64,000 nucleotides of DNA from Corynebacterium durum (GTDB lineage: Bacteria > Actinomycetota > Actinomycetes > Mycobacteriales > Mycobacteriaceae). The translations under genes were made by a program, and so were the position numbers. The stretch spans positions 558,001-622,000 of the forward strand of contig NZ_CP047200.1 in the NCBI RefSeq assembly GCF_030408675.1. Reading direction: 5' to 3'. This document shows, one piece after another, positions 17,936-27,317 of the stretch. The notes under the pieces were generated by a model, which had not been told where the DNA came from, searched no databases, and was given only the letters and a program-made list of their open reading frames with translations. The number at the start of each line of letters is the position of its first letter. Within the stretch, counting starts at the first letter, position 1.

Positions 17936-18853
17936 ATGAGCCTGACCATCACAACTGTTAATGTCAACGGCATTCGAGCTGCGGTGAGGCAGCGAAGCGA
18001 AGAAAACCGTGGTTTCCACCAGTGGCTTCGGCGCAGTTCTACCGATGTTGTGCTGATGCAGGAAGTTCGCGCGACTGAGCAGCAAACCCTCGATGTGCTT
18101 GCCCCAGCCATTGATGCGGGTTGGCATTACATTGGCGCTGAGGCATCCGCGAAAGGCCGCGCGGGGGTGGGGGTCCTCTCCCGTTTCCCGCTCGCTGACG
18201 TTCAGGTCGGCATCCCCGGGTTTGAAGACGCAGGCCGCTACATCGAGGCATCGCTTGTCGACGCCCCGTTATCCGACGTTCGCGTCGCCTCACTGTATCT
18301 TCCTTCCGGGGCTGCGAACACCGAAAAACAGGATGAGAAGTACAGGTTCCTGGACATCTTCGAGGACATCCTGGAGCAGAAAGCCACCTCATACTCGCAC
18401 ATGACCATCGGGGGCGATTGGAACATCTGCCATCGCCGCGAGGATTTGAAAAATTGGAAAGCCAACCAGAAGAAATCTGGATTCCTCGCCGATGAACGCG
18501 CATTTATGGATGCGGTTTTTGGCACCTTCCCTGACGAAGAATCCCAGGTAGCTGACCATGGGGACTTCCTGGGTGCGGTTGACTACGTGGGGACGAAGGG
18601 GCGTCGACAAGCGGCGGTCCATCCGCAGTGGTTTGATGTGGCGCGGCGCCTTCACCCTGACGATGCGCCGTACACATGGTGGACCTACCGGGGGCAAGCC
18701 TTTGACACAAACGCCGGGTGGCGCATTGATTACCAAGCGGCCACGGGGGCAATGCTGGAACGAGCGGAAAAAACCTGGGTGGACAAAGCCTCTGCGTATG
18801 AGCTGCGATGGTCAGACCATTCGCCGCTTAACGTCACCTACACCACCAACTAG
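17936..18853 (+). CDS. xth: Exodeoxyribonuclease III (AP endonuclease)
   Basis: 305 residues of the endonuclease/exonuclease/phosphatase fold. The Mg-binding and catalytic motifs are all visible: TVNVNGIRAA near the N-terminus, LMQEVRA with the catalytic Glu, GGDWNICHRREDL with the Asp-Asn pair, WTYRG, NAGWRIDYQ, and the terminal SDHSPL with the catalytic His. It cuts DNA at abasic sites and trims 3' ends in base excision repair. It starts 10 nt after the DUF4261 gene, so it may be carried on the same transcript. Confidence 0.94.
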   Translation: MSLTITTVNVNGIRAAVRQRSEENRGFHQWLRRSSTDVVLMQEVRATEQQTLDVLAPAIDAGWHYIGAEASAKGRAGVGVLSRFPLADVQVGIPGFEDAGRYIEASLVDAPLSDVRVASLYLPSGAANTEKQDEKYRFLDIFEDILEQKATSYSHMTIGGDWNICHRREDLKNWKANQKKSGFLADERAFMDAVFGTFPDEESQVADHGDFLGAVDYVGTKGRRQAAVHPQWFDVARRLHPDDAPYTWWTYRGQAFDTNAGWRIDYQAATGAMLERAEKTWVDKASAYELRWSDHSPLNVTYTTN

Positions 18854-18863
18854 CGGGGAGGCT

Positions 18864-19469
18864 TTAAACGCTGGGCCGCGGCCTAGCGCGGCGTTGCAGC
18901 TGAACATAACGCAGGATGAGAATGAGGCTCATGCCGCAAAAAAGAAACAACGATATCCCAGCGCACAACGATTTCAGCAGGGTAAATGCGTTTCCGGCCT
19001 GCGCAATAAAACCGGGGATCTTGGGGTACAGCGCGAGGAGAAGAAGCGCGGTGAAATTTTCAAGGTAGTCGAACACGCCGGTCAATACAGGTGCTAGCCG
19101 CAGGATTCTGTTTGGCCGGGAATCCCACCGTAGTGCCGTCTGCAACGTGGCAATAGAAAGTGTATACGTGAGGGCAAAAAGCCCTGGGTAGAGCATGTCA
19201 AGAGGAAGCTGCTTGGTGAGGTAATATCGGCGGCCGTCGTCCCCCAAGGCATCAAACAGCGAACTGATGTAGGTGGAATCGTACCCTAGGGGCCGCATGT
19301 CAAGGGGATACATTCCACCTGCTGCGTCCCGAAGATGGGGGAGCGTGATCAGAAGCATAATGAAGTAGATGCCGGTCGTGCACAAAAGGAGCACAAGGAG
19401 AAAAAAGTTCTTTGGTGCACTGAGCGGGTTCTGCAACATGGACTCCTGGGGTCTTGATAGTTCCACCAT
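18864..19469 (-). CDS. Hypothetical four-helix membrane protein
   Basis: 201 residues. Hydrophobic segments lie near residues 21-42 (FFLLVLLLCTTGIYFIMLLI), 90-108, 130-148 and 168-188, and the tail is Arg-rich. The loop after the first helix (about residues 45-85) is polar and probably outside. The family is not recognised; similar genes occur next to trpS in corynebacteria as I recall. An ATG at 19439 preceded closely by AGGAG is an alternative start. Confidence 0.7.
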   Translation of the reverse strand: MVELSRPQESMLQNPLSAPKNFFLLVLLLCTTGIYFIMLLITLPHLRDAAGGMYPLDMRPLGYDSTYISSLFDALGDDGRRYYLTKQLPLDMLYPGLFALTYTLSIATLQTALRWDSRPNRILRLAPVLTGVFDYLENFTALLLLALYPKIPGFIAQAGNAFTLLKSLCAGISLFLFCGMSLILILRYVQLQRRARPRPSV

Positions 19470-19598
19470 ACAAAATACGTCGTAGGGGTCAGCTCCCGCC
19501 TCAGGCGCGCTGTAACGGCTGTTTCATGGTTGTGTTTTGTTGCCGAAGCCGCTCGAACAAGGGTGTTGAAATGAGGAAAACCCGGTAGCATGGGCAGC

Positions 19599-20492
19599 GT
19601 GAAAGAATCTAGCCTGCTTCCGCTTTCCCTTATTACTGCAGTCATTGCCGTCACGGGTTTAACCGTTGGCGGCGTGTACTTGAGTTCTACTGCTGGGCAC
19701 TCCAAGGGGCCTGAGTTTTCCTACAAAGAAGTGCAAGCCGTCCCGGCATCGCAGCCGACGCCACTGGACCAGGGGCTTCCTCCGGAATCGGACATTAACA
19801 AGGTCATCACTGGACTTGCCGATCGCCAGGCCAAGGCTGCAGAAAAAGGGGACCGTCCCACTGCTGGTGGTAAATGCGCCACGTACGATGGTTTTACCCT
19901 TTGCGGGGCCATGAATAAGCGCTACCAGGAATTAGGTGGCGTTGATGGTGTGCTGGGCCGTCCCATGAGCAATGAAGTACTCAGCCAGGATGGTCACGGT
20001 ACCCGTGCTGTGTTCCAGCGAGGCATGATGTTTTACTCACCTACCACGGGTGCACACGAAGTCACGGGGGCAAACCTCATTAAATACGCGCTGTTGAAGT
20101 TCGAGGGTGGCGTGCTGGGCTATCCCACAGGCAGTGAAGAAAAGCAGGATAACGGCACTATCCAGCCCTTTGAAGGGCATACCTATCTCACAGCGTCGAG
20201 CAAAGGGGGTGTGCACTACATTGGCGGACGCATCTACGAATACTGGCAAAAGCATGGCGGCCCCAGTAGTGAGTTTGGATACCCGCAATCCGACATAATT
20301 GACGTTTCCGCTGAATACCAGGGAATAGGTGACCGATTAGTCCTGTTCCCCACGGGCCAAGTCATTGTGTCGTCCTCGCGGACCGGAGACATTGTGGTGG
20401 AGCAACTGCCACAGCAACAACAGCAGCCCCAGACGGTAGAGCCCGAGCAACCTGAAGCTCCTGAGGAAGCTCAGCCAGTGCCCAACAGTTAG
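19599..20492 (+). CDS. LGFP-repeat protein, membrane-anchored or secreted
   Basis: 297 residues from the GTG at 19599, which lies 7 nt after a TAGCAT -10 box and would be leaderless; the ATG at 19590 overlaps that box. An N-terminal hydrophobic segment (LLPLSLITAVIAVTGLTVGGVYL) anchors or exports it. The ectodomain carries at least three LGFP-type repeats (GGVDGVLGRPMSNEVLS, GVLGYPTGSEE, SEFGYPQSD), a motif thought to bind the cell wall in mycolic-acid bacteria. The tail is Gln/Pro/Glu-rich. It precedes trpS by 26 nt, but the neighbours look functionally unrelated. Confidence 0.85.
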   Translation: MKESSLLPLSLITAVIAVTGLTVGGVYLSSTAGHSKGPEFSYKEVQAVPASQPTPLDQGLPPESDINKVITGLADRQAKAAEKGDRPTAGGKCATYDGFTLCGAMNKRYQELGGVDGVLGRPMSNEVLSQDGHGTRAVFQRGMMFYSPTTGAHEVTGANLIKYALLKFEGGVLGYPTGSEEKQDNGTIQPFEGHTYLTASSKGGVHYIGGRIYEYWQKHGGPSSEFGYPQSDIIDVSAEYQGIGDRLVLFPTGQVIVSSSRTGDIVVEQLPQQQQQPQTVEPEQPEAPEEAQPVPNS

Positions 20493-20504
20493 CTGTCCAC
20501 CGGT

Positions 20505-20510
20505 TACACT
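20505..20510 (+). promoter_or_regulatory. -10 box just upstream of trpS
   Basis: TACACT lies 8 nt before the trpS ATG, with no ribosome site between, so the mRNA would start within 1-2 nt of the start codon. No trp attenuator-like leader peptide is seen. Confidence 0.4.
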
Positions 20511-20512
20511 AG

Positions 20513-21541
<1,029 letters not shown>

Positions 21542-21545
21542 ATAG

Positions 21546-23102
21546 CTAGTCTCCGGCCTGCCGGTAGCCGCGTCGGAGATCGTCCACAATATACGGTCGA
21601 TCAAGCGTTGACGCTGGTAGGTCGCGCGGCTGGTTATCCCGCCCAAATACCCCAGCGGCCTGCAACACCTCTGTGGAGGCATACCGTAACTGTGGTGCAC
21701 GTTCGGGGACTTCTAACCGCGTGCCTTCAGGCGCGCACAATGCGTAGCCCCAATCGCCAAATGTTGGTACATGTACGTGATACGGAATGACGCTCGGGCA
21801 ACCGGCGGCTTTCAACGTGGACTGTACCCGCCAGAACACATCGGGAGTGGAATAGGCACTGGAGGCTTGAACCACCATCCGTCCCTCTGGGGCGAGCTGC
21901 TTTCTGGCTAAGACGTAAAACTCCTCCGAATACAGGCGGGCAAGAATGCTGTTGTCGGGGTCGGGGAGGTCAATAATCACGGCATCGAAAAGCGTGCCGT
22001 CGCCACCTTCCCGCAGCCATGTGAATGCATCCGTGTTAATGATATGGACGCGGGGATCCTCCATAGAACCGCCATTATCTTGGCGCAGAATTGTATTTGC
22101 CACGTGTACCACCTCAGGATCCAGTTCAACCTGAGTCACATGAATATCCATGCCGATGAGTTCGCGGGCTGCGAGTCCGTCACCGCCGCCAATGACCAGG
22201 ACATTCTTAGTTTTTTCGGATATGGCTGGGTATACGAGGGATTCTGTGTAGCGGTATTCATCGCGGCTGGAATATTGTAGCCCGCCATTGAGGTATAAAC
22301 GGTGGTCTTTGCCCTGAATTGTCACCACAATATCCTGGTAATCAGATTGGTGACTATACACAATAGGATCACGATAAAGTCGCTGCTTCGCGCTATGCAA
22401 AATTGATGAACTTAACACCAATGTGCTCACCAACACCACCCCCGATGTCGCCAGCGCCGTAATGGTGACAAACACATGCACACGGGGCATGGAGCGCCGC
22501 AATAGCACTGCAGCGATAAAGAGCGCCGCAGCAATATTGACCATGCCAGCAGCAAGCGTCCCACGCACCATGCCCAGCCAGGGGAGTAGCACAAACGGCC
22601 ACGCAAGCCCGCCCACCAACGCCCCCACATAATCGGCAAAATTCAGGGTGGCCAGTAATGAACCGCTCCCACGGGCATCGGTCATCTTGCCCTGCTGGAT
22701 TAAGGTCATCAGCAACGGCAATTCAGCTCCCACCAGCACACCAATCGCCAACGTTGAAATCACCAACGCCACCAGCGACTGTCCTACGGTGGCGAACACA
22801 ATATACAGTGCTAGTGCCGACGCCCCGCCAACCACGCCCAACAACGCCTCAACCACGAGAAAAGTCTGCGCCGGTGCCTTCAAAAAAGGCTTGGCCAGCA
22901 ACGCTCCCAAGCCCAACGACGCCACATAACCCGCCACAATTAACGACGTCTCCACCACGCCGCCGCCATTCAAACTTGCGGAAAGAGTCAACAAAGCCAA
23001 TTCATAGACCAGTCCCGATGCTGCGCAAATGGCCACAGAAACGAGAAGTAACCAGCGCCAAATGGGCGTGCTGGGTTGTGAGGGTGGTGTCTTGTCCGTC
23101 AT
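21546..23102 (-). CDS. Membrane-anchored spermidine synthase-like protein
   Basis: 518 residues. About seven hydrophobic segments fill residues 15-215. The C-terminal half is a spermidine-synthase-type methyltransferase fold: KDHRLYLNGGLQYSSRDEYRYTE, VIGGGDGLAARE for the nucleotide loop, QVELDPEVV, and DAVIIDLPDPD with the catalytic Asp region. These fused proteins are predicted aminopropyltransferases, but most have unproven activity. The ATG overlaps the stop of the DUF2617 gene (ATGA). The DUF4178-DUF2617-SpeE-like arrangement recurs in actinobacteria. Confidence 0.85.
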   Translation of the reverse strand: MTDKTPPSQPSTPIWRWLLLVSVAICAASGLVYELALLTLSASLNGGGVVETSLIVAGYVASLGLGALLAKPFLKAPAQTFLVVEALLGVVGGASALALYIVFATVGQSLVALVISTLAIGVLVGAELPLLMTLIQQGKMTDARGSGSLLATLNFADYVGALVGGLAWPFVLLPWLGMVRGTLAAGMVNIAAALFIAAVLLRRSMPRVHVFVTITALATSGVVLVSTLVLSSSILHSAKQRLYRDPIVYSHQSDYQDIVVTIQGKDHRLYLNGGLQYSSRDEYRYTESLVYPAISEKTKNVLVIGGGDGLAARELIGMDIHVTQVELDPEVVHVANTILRQDNGGSMEDPRVHIINTDAFTWLREGGDGTLFDAVIIDLPDPDNSILARLYSEEFYVLARKQLAPEGRMVVQASSAYSTPDVFWRVQSTLKAAGCPSVIPYHVHVPTFGDWGYALCAPEGTRLEVPERAPQLRYASTEVLQAAGVFGRDNQPRDLPASTLDRPYIVDDLRRGYRQAGD

Positions 23103-23590
23103 GCGAGGTTGAACCTACTCCACGTCGTCACAATAGTGTTTTCCGACGGATACACATGATACGACGCCCATTCCAACCCGTCCTCGGTCGGAGCGCCGCC
23201 AAGAGCCGTAATGTGAAAATCGCCCTCACCAGGGAATTGAACCACCAGTGTATCGAGCGCTGCGATGTGCTCTGCGTGGCTGCGGAACGCGGCGTTGTCA
23301 AGCGTGCTGATGGCTGACTGCAACCGGTACCCCGGCAGCTCAGCGTACATGGGCAGCGGCTGGCCTTTCGAACGGGCCGTGCACGAAATTTCCTCCCGAA
23401 AAAGCGGCTGGTCCGGTGCCGATACGCTGGTTACCGTCACCACATGCGACGCGCCGATCACGCCAAGATGTAGCCGGTATGAATTATGAATGACGGTATC
23501 TTCAGCAAGCACCTCCGGCAGAGGTCCATTCCACCGCACCCCCAGATCGGCAGCGCTGACATCTTTAATTGGGCAGCTAATACGATGCAT
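23099..23590 (-). CDS. DUF2617 family protein
   Basis: 163 residues, soluble. It starts MHRISCPIKDVSAADLGVRW and includes EISCTARSKGQPLPMYAELPGYRLQ and GDFHITALGG, segments typical of DUF2617 as I recall it. No catalytic motif is evident. It overlaps the downstream spermidine-synthase-like gene by 4 nt and follows the DUF4178 gene by 15 nt, so the three form one transcription unit. The function of the family is unknown. Confidence 0.78.
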   Translation of the reverse strand: MHRISCPIKDVSAADLGVRWNGPLPEVLAEDTVIHNSYRLHLGVIGASHVVTVTSVSAPDQPLFREEISCTARSKGQPLPMYAELPGYRLQSAISTLDNAAFRSHAEHIAALDTLVVQFPGEGDFHITALGGAPTEDGLEWASYHVYPSENTIVTTWSRFNLA

Positions 23591-23605
23591 CCTCGCTACT
23601 ACCTG

Positions 23606-24226
23606 CTATTTCGGTGCCGGGTAGACGGTGAACTCCCCGGGAAGCACCACACGACCGGTGGACATTTCCCACGAATCATCATTTGCCCAGCCCTCAAAAC
23701 CTAAACGAAGCTCGCCGGTGCTATCCGCCATGTCGATATACCGCATCTCGCCCGACTGCGGCAGCCCCGTCGTGCCGATAGAACGATACTGCGCGTGCCC
23801 ACGCTCACCTTCATGGTAGGTGACGCCCTCAAAATCAAGAGGGGATTGCGGATGAAGCGCCTGCTTACGGGTGGTCCACCACACCAGCTCAAGCTGCCCC
23901 TCGTCAACCTCAACGCCCAGCCAGCTTGCGCCATCACCACCGTCCAGTAAATGCTCGTACCACGTAAACGGTCCCTGCTGCACAACCAGTGTGCCGCGGA
24001 CCACATAATCCGTGGCACCATAGACAATGATCGCTCCAGGAGCGAGCCTGTCCGGACCGAACTCTGCGGCACCAGTCACCTCGTCAAAAGGATCGCGTTC
24101 GGGCGCCGACGCCGCGTTATTACGCATTTCTGCTAAAGGATCACGGTTTCTCATGGCCAATACTGCAACAACCAGCAGAATCGCGCCAATAATCACAACA
24201 AGGGCAATAAGAAGGGTCATGATCAT
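23606..24226 (-). CDS. DUF4178 domain protein with N-terminal membrane helix
   Basis: 206 residues. Residues 3-25 are a single membrane helix (TLLIALVVIIGAILLVVAVLAM). The rest is a DUF4178 beta-rich domain: LAPGAIIVYGATDYVVRGTL, WYEHLLDGGDGASWLGVEVDEGQLELV and the closing GEMRYIDMADS. It is first in an operon with DUF2617 and a spermidine-synthase-like protein. Related actinobacterial loci usually also encode DUF350 and DUF4247 proteins; neither is visible here. No function is known. Confidence 0.8.
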   Translation of the reverse strand: MIMTLLIALVVIIGAILLVVAVLAMRNRDPLAEMRNNAASAPERDPFDEVTGAAEFGPDRLAPGAIIVYGATDYVVRGTLVVQQGPFTWYEHLLDGGDGASWLGVEVDEGQLELVWWTTRKQALHPQSPLDFEGVTYHEGERGHAQYRSIGTTGLPQSGEMRYIDMADSTGELRLGFEGWANDDSWEMSTGRVVLPGEFTVYPAPK

Positions 24227-24534
24227 TATGTTTTAGCCTTATAAAGTATAGAGTGCACTGCAGTATTTCGGCCCCCAGTATATACACCTGAAGCAGGTGG
24301 GCTGGCTGTATGCGGTATATGCAGGGAAATTAGATGTTCGTACCATATGCCCGGATGTGTCATTTGTGCTGCCAATATGCTCTATCTGTGTGTGTTTTGT
24401 TCGAATGGCTACCCAAATTGGGGTGGAAAATGTGCCCGTTTTGCCATGGGCTAGCGGCGGGGTCGCGAATGCTCTACACTGAGGACTTGTTGGGGTTGGG
24501 TGAACAAGTGAGAAGGGGCAAATAAGGGAGGGGC

Positions 24535-24594
24535 ATGTCCGCTGGTGCGCGTGACCTAGCTAGCTTAGCTAGTCTGGCTACACGCATCAGTTAG
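24535..24594 (+). CDS. Possible 19-residue leader peptide or small protein
   Basis: An ATG with a strong GGGAGGGG ribosome site begins a short frame with the repeating sequence LASLASLA and ending TRIS. The codons include CTA, TTA and CTG for Leu, and the DNA is an unusual run of CTAGCT/TTAGCT repeats. It could be a translated leader controlling the downstream region, or a chance frame. No known leader peptide matches it, and the downstream gene is not an amino-acid biosynthesis gene. Confidence 0.3.
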   Translation: MSAGARDLASLASLATRIS

Positions 24595-24727
24595 GACGTG
24601 GCACAACTTGACACTTTCTTTGGGGGATTCACCTAACCCTGGCGCTCTGCTGTTCCAGCGTACTGTGTAAGGCGAGATTCTGAACAACAGTTTGAACCCC
24701 GTTTCCAGCACGCTAGTGTTAGATGAA

Positions 24728-24745
24728 ACACGTGCCCGCACGTGT
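24728..24745. promoter_or_regulatory. 18-nt perfect palindrome upstream of yihY
   Basis: ACACGTGC-CC-GCACGTGT, 8-nt arms, 41 nt before the yihY ATG and just past a plausible promoter. Position and symmetry suit a repressor site. The regulator is unknown. Confidence 0.45.
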
Positions 24746-24785
24746 CATCCGCGATCTAGCAACAACACCTACACCACGTTAGGAC

Positions 24786-25913
24786 ATGGCCACCGTGACC
24801 TCGAACAACGAGAATGGTACGACCCCGACAACTCGCCCGCATCCCCGAGACACAGACGACTTTGGGATCGAGCGTGTCACTCAGGATGAGCCAGGATTTG
24901 TTGACCGCTACCGCCAAAAGTGGCCGTGGTTTGACCACATTATGCGGATGAATGAGCGTTACTCCCAGATGGGTGGCAGCCAGTATTCTGCAGGCATCAC
25001 CTACTTCTCAGTGCTGTCTATGTTCCCCATTTTGATGCTGGCTTTCGCCGTGATTGCGTTCATCTTGGCGGGGCGTCCCGACTATGTTGAGCAAGTGCAA
25101 CAGCATATCTCCCGCATGGTCAATGGTGAGATGGGGGAGTCGGTGAACAGTATCATCGAGGTCGCTATTTCACAGCGCGGCACCATTGCGGGTTTGGGTG
25201 CCTTTACTGCGGTGTGGTCGGGGCTTGGATGGATGAATAACCTGCGGTACGGGGTGTCCAAGATGTGGAAGATTGACCCCACTCGGGGAAGCGCCGTCAT
25301 GATGAAGCTCAAGGATCTGCTCGGTTTAGTGCTGCTATTCTTTATTTTTTCCTTGGCTGCGGCAATAGCTGTTCTTGGATCATCGGGAGTGAGCCACCAG
25401 GTTCTCTCATTCCTGCGTATTGACCAAAGCCTAGCGTTTGCGCCGCTGTTAAAGGTCATTGCGATCCTGCTGGGCGTCGTAGCTAACTTTGTGCTCTGTT
25501 TCTGGTTGATCGCGTATCTTCCACGAACCAAGGTACCCCGACGTTCCGCATTCCATGCGGCGATGATCGCGGCGGTTGCGTTTGAGGTGTTTAAACAGGT
25601 TGGGTCGATGTTTTTTAGTAGCGCGCTCACCAACCCCGCCGGAGCCACATTTGGGCCGGTTATTGGCGTTATGGTGCTGCTCTACATTCTGTGGCAAATC
25701 CTGCTGTACTGCTCGGCGTGGGCCGCGACCACAGAGGAATCACTCGCGACTGCTCACATCGATGCTCCCGAACCTGCGGTCATTCGAATCCGACAAGAAG
25801 TGGCTTTGGTTCCTGAACCAGCAACCTCTGCGAAAATGCTTGGTATCGGTGCGGCGCTAGGTCTCGCCGTGAGCGCGATGTGGCGGGGCGTGACACGAAC
25901 ACAACGGCGCTAA
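24786..25913 (+). CDS. YihY/BrkB-family membrane protein
   Basis: 375 residues with about six membrane helices. Family motifs: GGSQYSAGITYFSVLSMFPILML at the first helix, LGAFTAVWSGLGWMNNLRYGVSKMWKI, and AFHAAMIAAVAFEVFKQ with GPVIGVMVLLYILWQILLYCSAWAA. Once annotated as ribonuclease BN, the family is now taken as a membrane protein of unknown, possibly transport, role. The charged N-terminal 50 residues are cytoplasmic. The stop is 17 nt from that of the convergent carboxypeptidase gene. Confidence 0.88.
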   Translation: MATVTSNNENGTTPTTRPHPRDTDDFGIERVTQDEPGFVDRYRQKWPWFDHIMRMNERYSQMGGSQYSAGITYFSVLSMFPILMLAFAVIAFILAGRPDYVEQVQQHISRMVNGEMGESVNSIIEVAISQRGTIAGLGAFTAVWSGLGWMNNLRYGVSKMWKIDPTRGSAVMMKLKDLLGLVLLFFIFSLAAAIAVLGSSGVSHQVLSFLRIDQSLAFAPLLKVIAILLGVVANFVLCFWLIAYLPRTKVPRRSAFHAAMIAAVAFEVFKQVGSMFFSSALTNPAGATFGPVIGVMVLLYILWQILLYCSAWAATTEESLATAHIDAPEPAVIRIRQEVALVPEPATSAKMLGIGAALGLAVSAMWRGVTRTQRR

Positions 25914-25929
25914 AAAATCCCCAGAATGG

Positions 25930-27255
25930 TTAGTCGTCCCGACGGTGAAGACGAAGCTGCACCATTGCCCACACCAACACTGCGGTGAGTAGACCGGCAA
26001 CAATAATAAGAGGTGTGAGGATCTTCCAGGTGGCAACACGGTCTGAGTCCTGGCCACCTGACTCGGATGCCGAATTTACTGGAGGTGGTGTGACGGTTTC
26101 CGTCGAATCCGCATGAGAGTCTGATGAACGGGAAGCAGATGCCGCGCCAGGTAGTGCCTGTACAACCCCCAGGTTACTGGGGTGTGAGGCAAGAGCGGCG
26201 TCGATAAGCAACTGGCCTTGCCGCCAGGTTGGTGCGGCATCGGTGGTGGCGTCAAGGAGTATGACCGCCGTCCTGTGCCCATTTCGGTTGACGGCGCTCA
26301 CATATGTGTGGTTTGCCGCGTCAGTGAAGCCGGTTTTGCCACCGATACTGGTCGGGTCCTCATGCAGCATCTGGTTATCGTTCCACATCTGAAACCCGGG
26401 GTTATCGCCCCAGCCGGGGAAATCGTACTGCGGTGTGGACACAATTTTCGCAAATTCCGGAATGCTCCAGGCGTGCCGGTAAATGAGGCCAAGATCGAAT
26501 GCCGATGTGGACATGCCTGGGGCATCCAATCCCGAGTAGCTGGCTGGCCGTGTGTCTTGGGCGCCTAGAGACAACGCAAGCTTATTGATCTTGTCCAGTG
26601 TTGCTTCATCGCCACCGAGTTCTTGGGCAAGCGCATGGGCGGTGTCATTTCCGCTGGACAGTAGCAGGCCGTAGAGAAGCTGTTCCACAGTGTAATGGCC
26701 TCCATCTCCAATTCCTGCGGCAGATCCTTCGACCTCAGTGCTTTCATGAGAAATGGTGACCTCTTTATGAAGGTCAAGCTCTTTGATCGATACGATTGCG
26801 AGCAAGACCTTGATAATGCTGGCTGGCCGATAACGCCCGTGGGGATCCTTAGCGGTGAGAACTTCGCCGGTGTCAAGGTCGTAGACAAGCCAGGCGGATG
26901 CTCTGACCTCGGTGGGAAGTGTGAAGTCCGAAGCTGCGATGATTCCGCACTCTGACATGCGGTTGCCACCGGCTTTGGTTTCTGCGGTGGGTAGTGGTGC
27001 CAGTGCTGGCACGCCAGGTTTGGGAGACTCAGAGCTGGAGTCTACCTGCGGTGGCTGGTAAGCCTGAGGGCAGTTATCGGTGTTGGGTGGTGCTTCCCGC
27101 GTGGTTGTAGATGTGGTTTGCGCGTGCGCCACCCCCAGTGGTGCAGCTAAGGAACAAGCGGCAGCTGTAGTTGCAGTGATGGCAAGCAGACGAAAGGCAG
27201 GCATGCGAAGTAGATATGAAGTGCGCGAGGAAGACACCGACAAGAGGTTTGCCAT
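25930..27255 (-). CDS. D-alanyl-D-alanine carboxypeptidase (low-mass PBP)
   Basis: 441 residues, DacA/PBP5 type. The signal peptide ends near residue 45 (GVAHAQ). The active-site motifs are SxxK S146-K149 (PASIIKV), SxN S201-N203 (SSGNDTA) and KTG K307-G309 (GGKTGFTDA). A Ser-rich linker and a membrane helix near 415-435 with the tail RLHRRDD anchor it outside the membrane. It trims the terminal D-Ala from peptidoglycan pentapeptides. TACACT lies 8 nt before the ATG, so it is probably leaderless; the gene is divergent from add. Confidence 0.93.
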   Translation of the reverse strand: MANLLSVSSSRTSYLLRMPAFRLLAITATTAAACSLAAPLGVAHAQTTSTTTREAPPNTDNCPQAYQPPQVDSSSESPKPGVPALAPLPTAETKAGGNRMSECGIIAASDFTLPTEVRASAWLVYDLDTGEVLTAKDPHGRYRPASIIKVLLAIVSIKELDLHKEVTISHESTEVEGSAAGIGDGGHYTVEQLLYGLLLSSGNDTAHALAQELGGDEATLDKINKLALSLGAQDTRPASYSGLDAPGMSTSAFDLGLIYRHAWSIPEFAKIVSTPQYDFPGWGDNPGFQMWNDNQMLHEDPTSIGGKTGFTDAANHTYVSAVNRNGHRTAVILLDATTDAAPTWRQGQLLIDAALASHPSNLGVVQALPGAASASRSSDSHADSTETVTPPPVNSASESGGQDSDRVATWKILTPLIIVAGLLTAVLVWAMVQLRLHRRDD

Positions 27256-27317
27256 AGGGAACTAGTGTATGTGACTTGTACCAGGTGATTGTAGATTTCC
27301 GGGTAGTGTTGTGGGGT

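Larger units (their letters stand above)
24227..24785. other. Long intergenic region with a possible leader peptide and a palindrome
   Basis: 559 nt between the DUF4178 gene and yihY. The left half shows no convincing gene. TACACT at 24475-24480 could be a -10 box for the short frame at 24535. TTGAAC near 24691 with TAGTGT 16 nt later could be the yihY promoter, followed by an 18-nt perfect palindrome. The 19-codon frame and the palindrome are listed separately. Confidence 0.5.

Noticed and set aside
24692..24889. 65-codon frame overlapping the start of yihY
   Set aside because: No ribosome site, overlaps yihY in another frame, and covers the palindrome and promoter.
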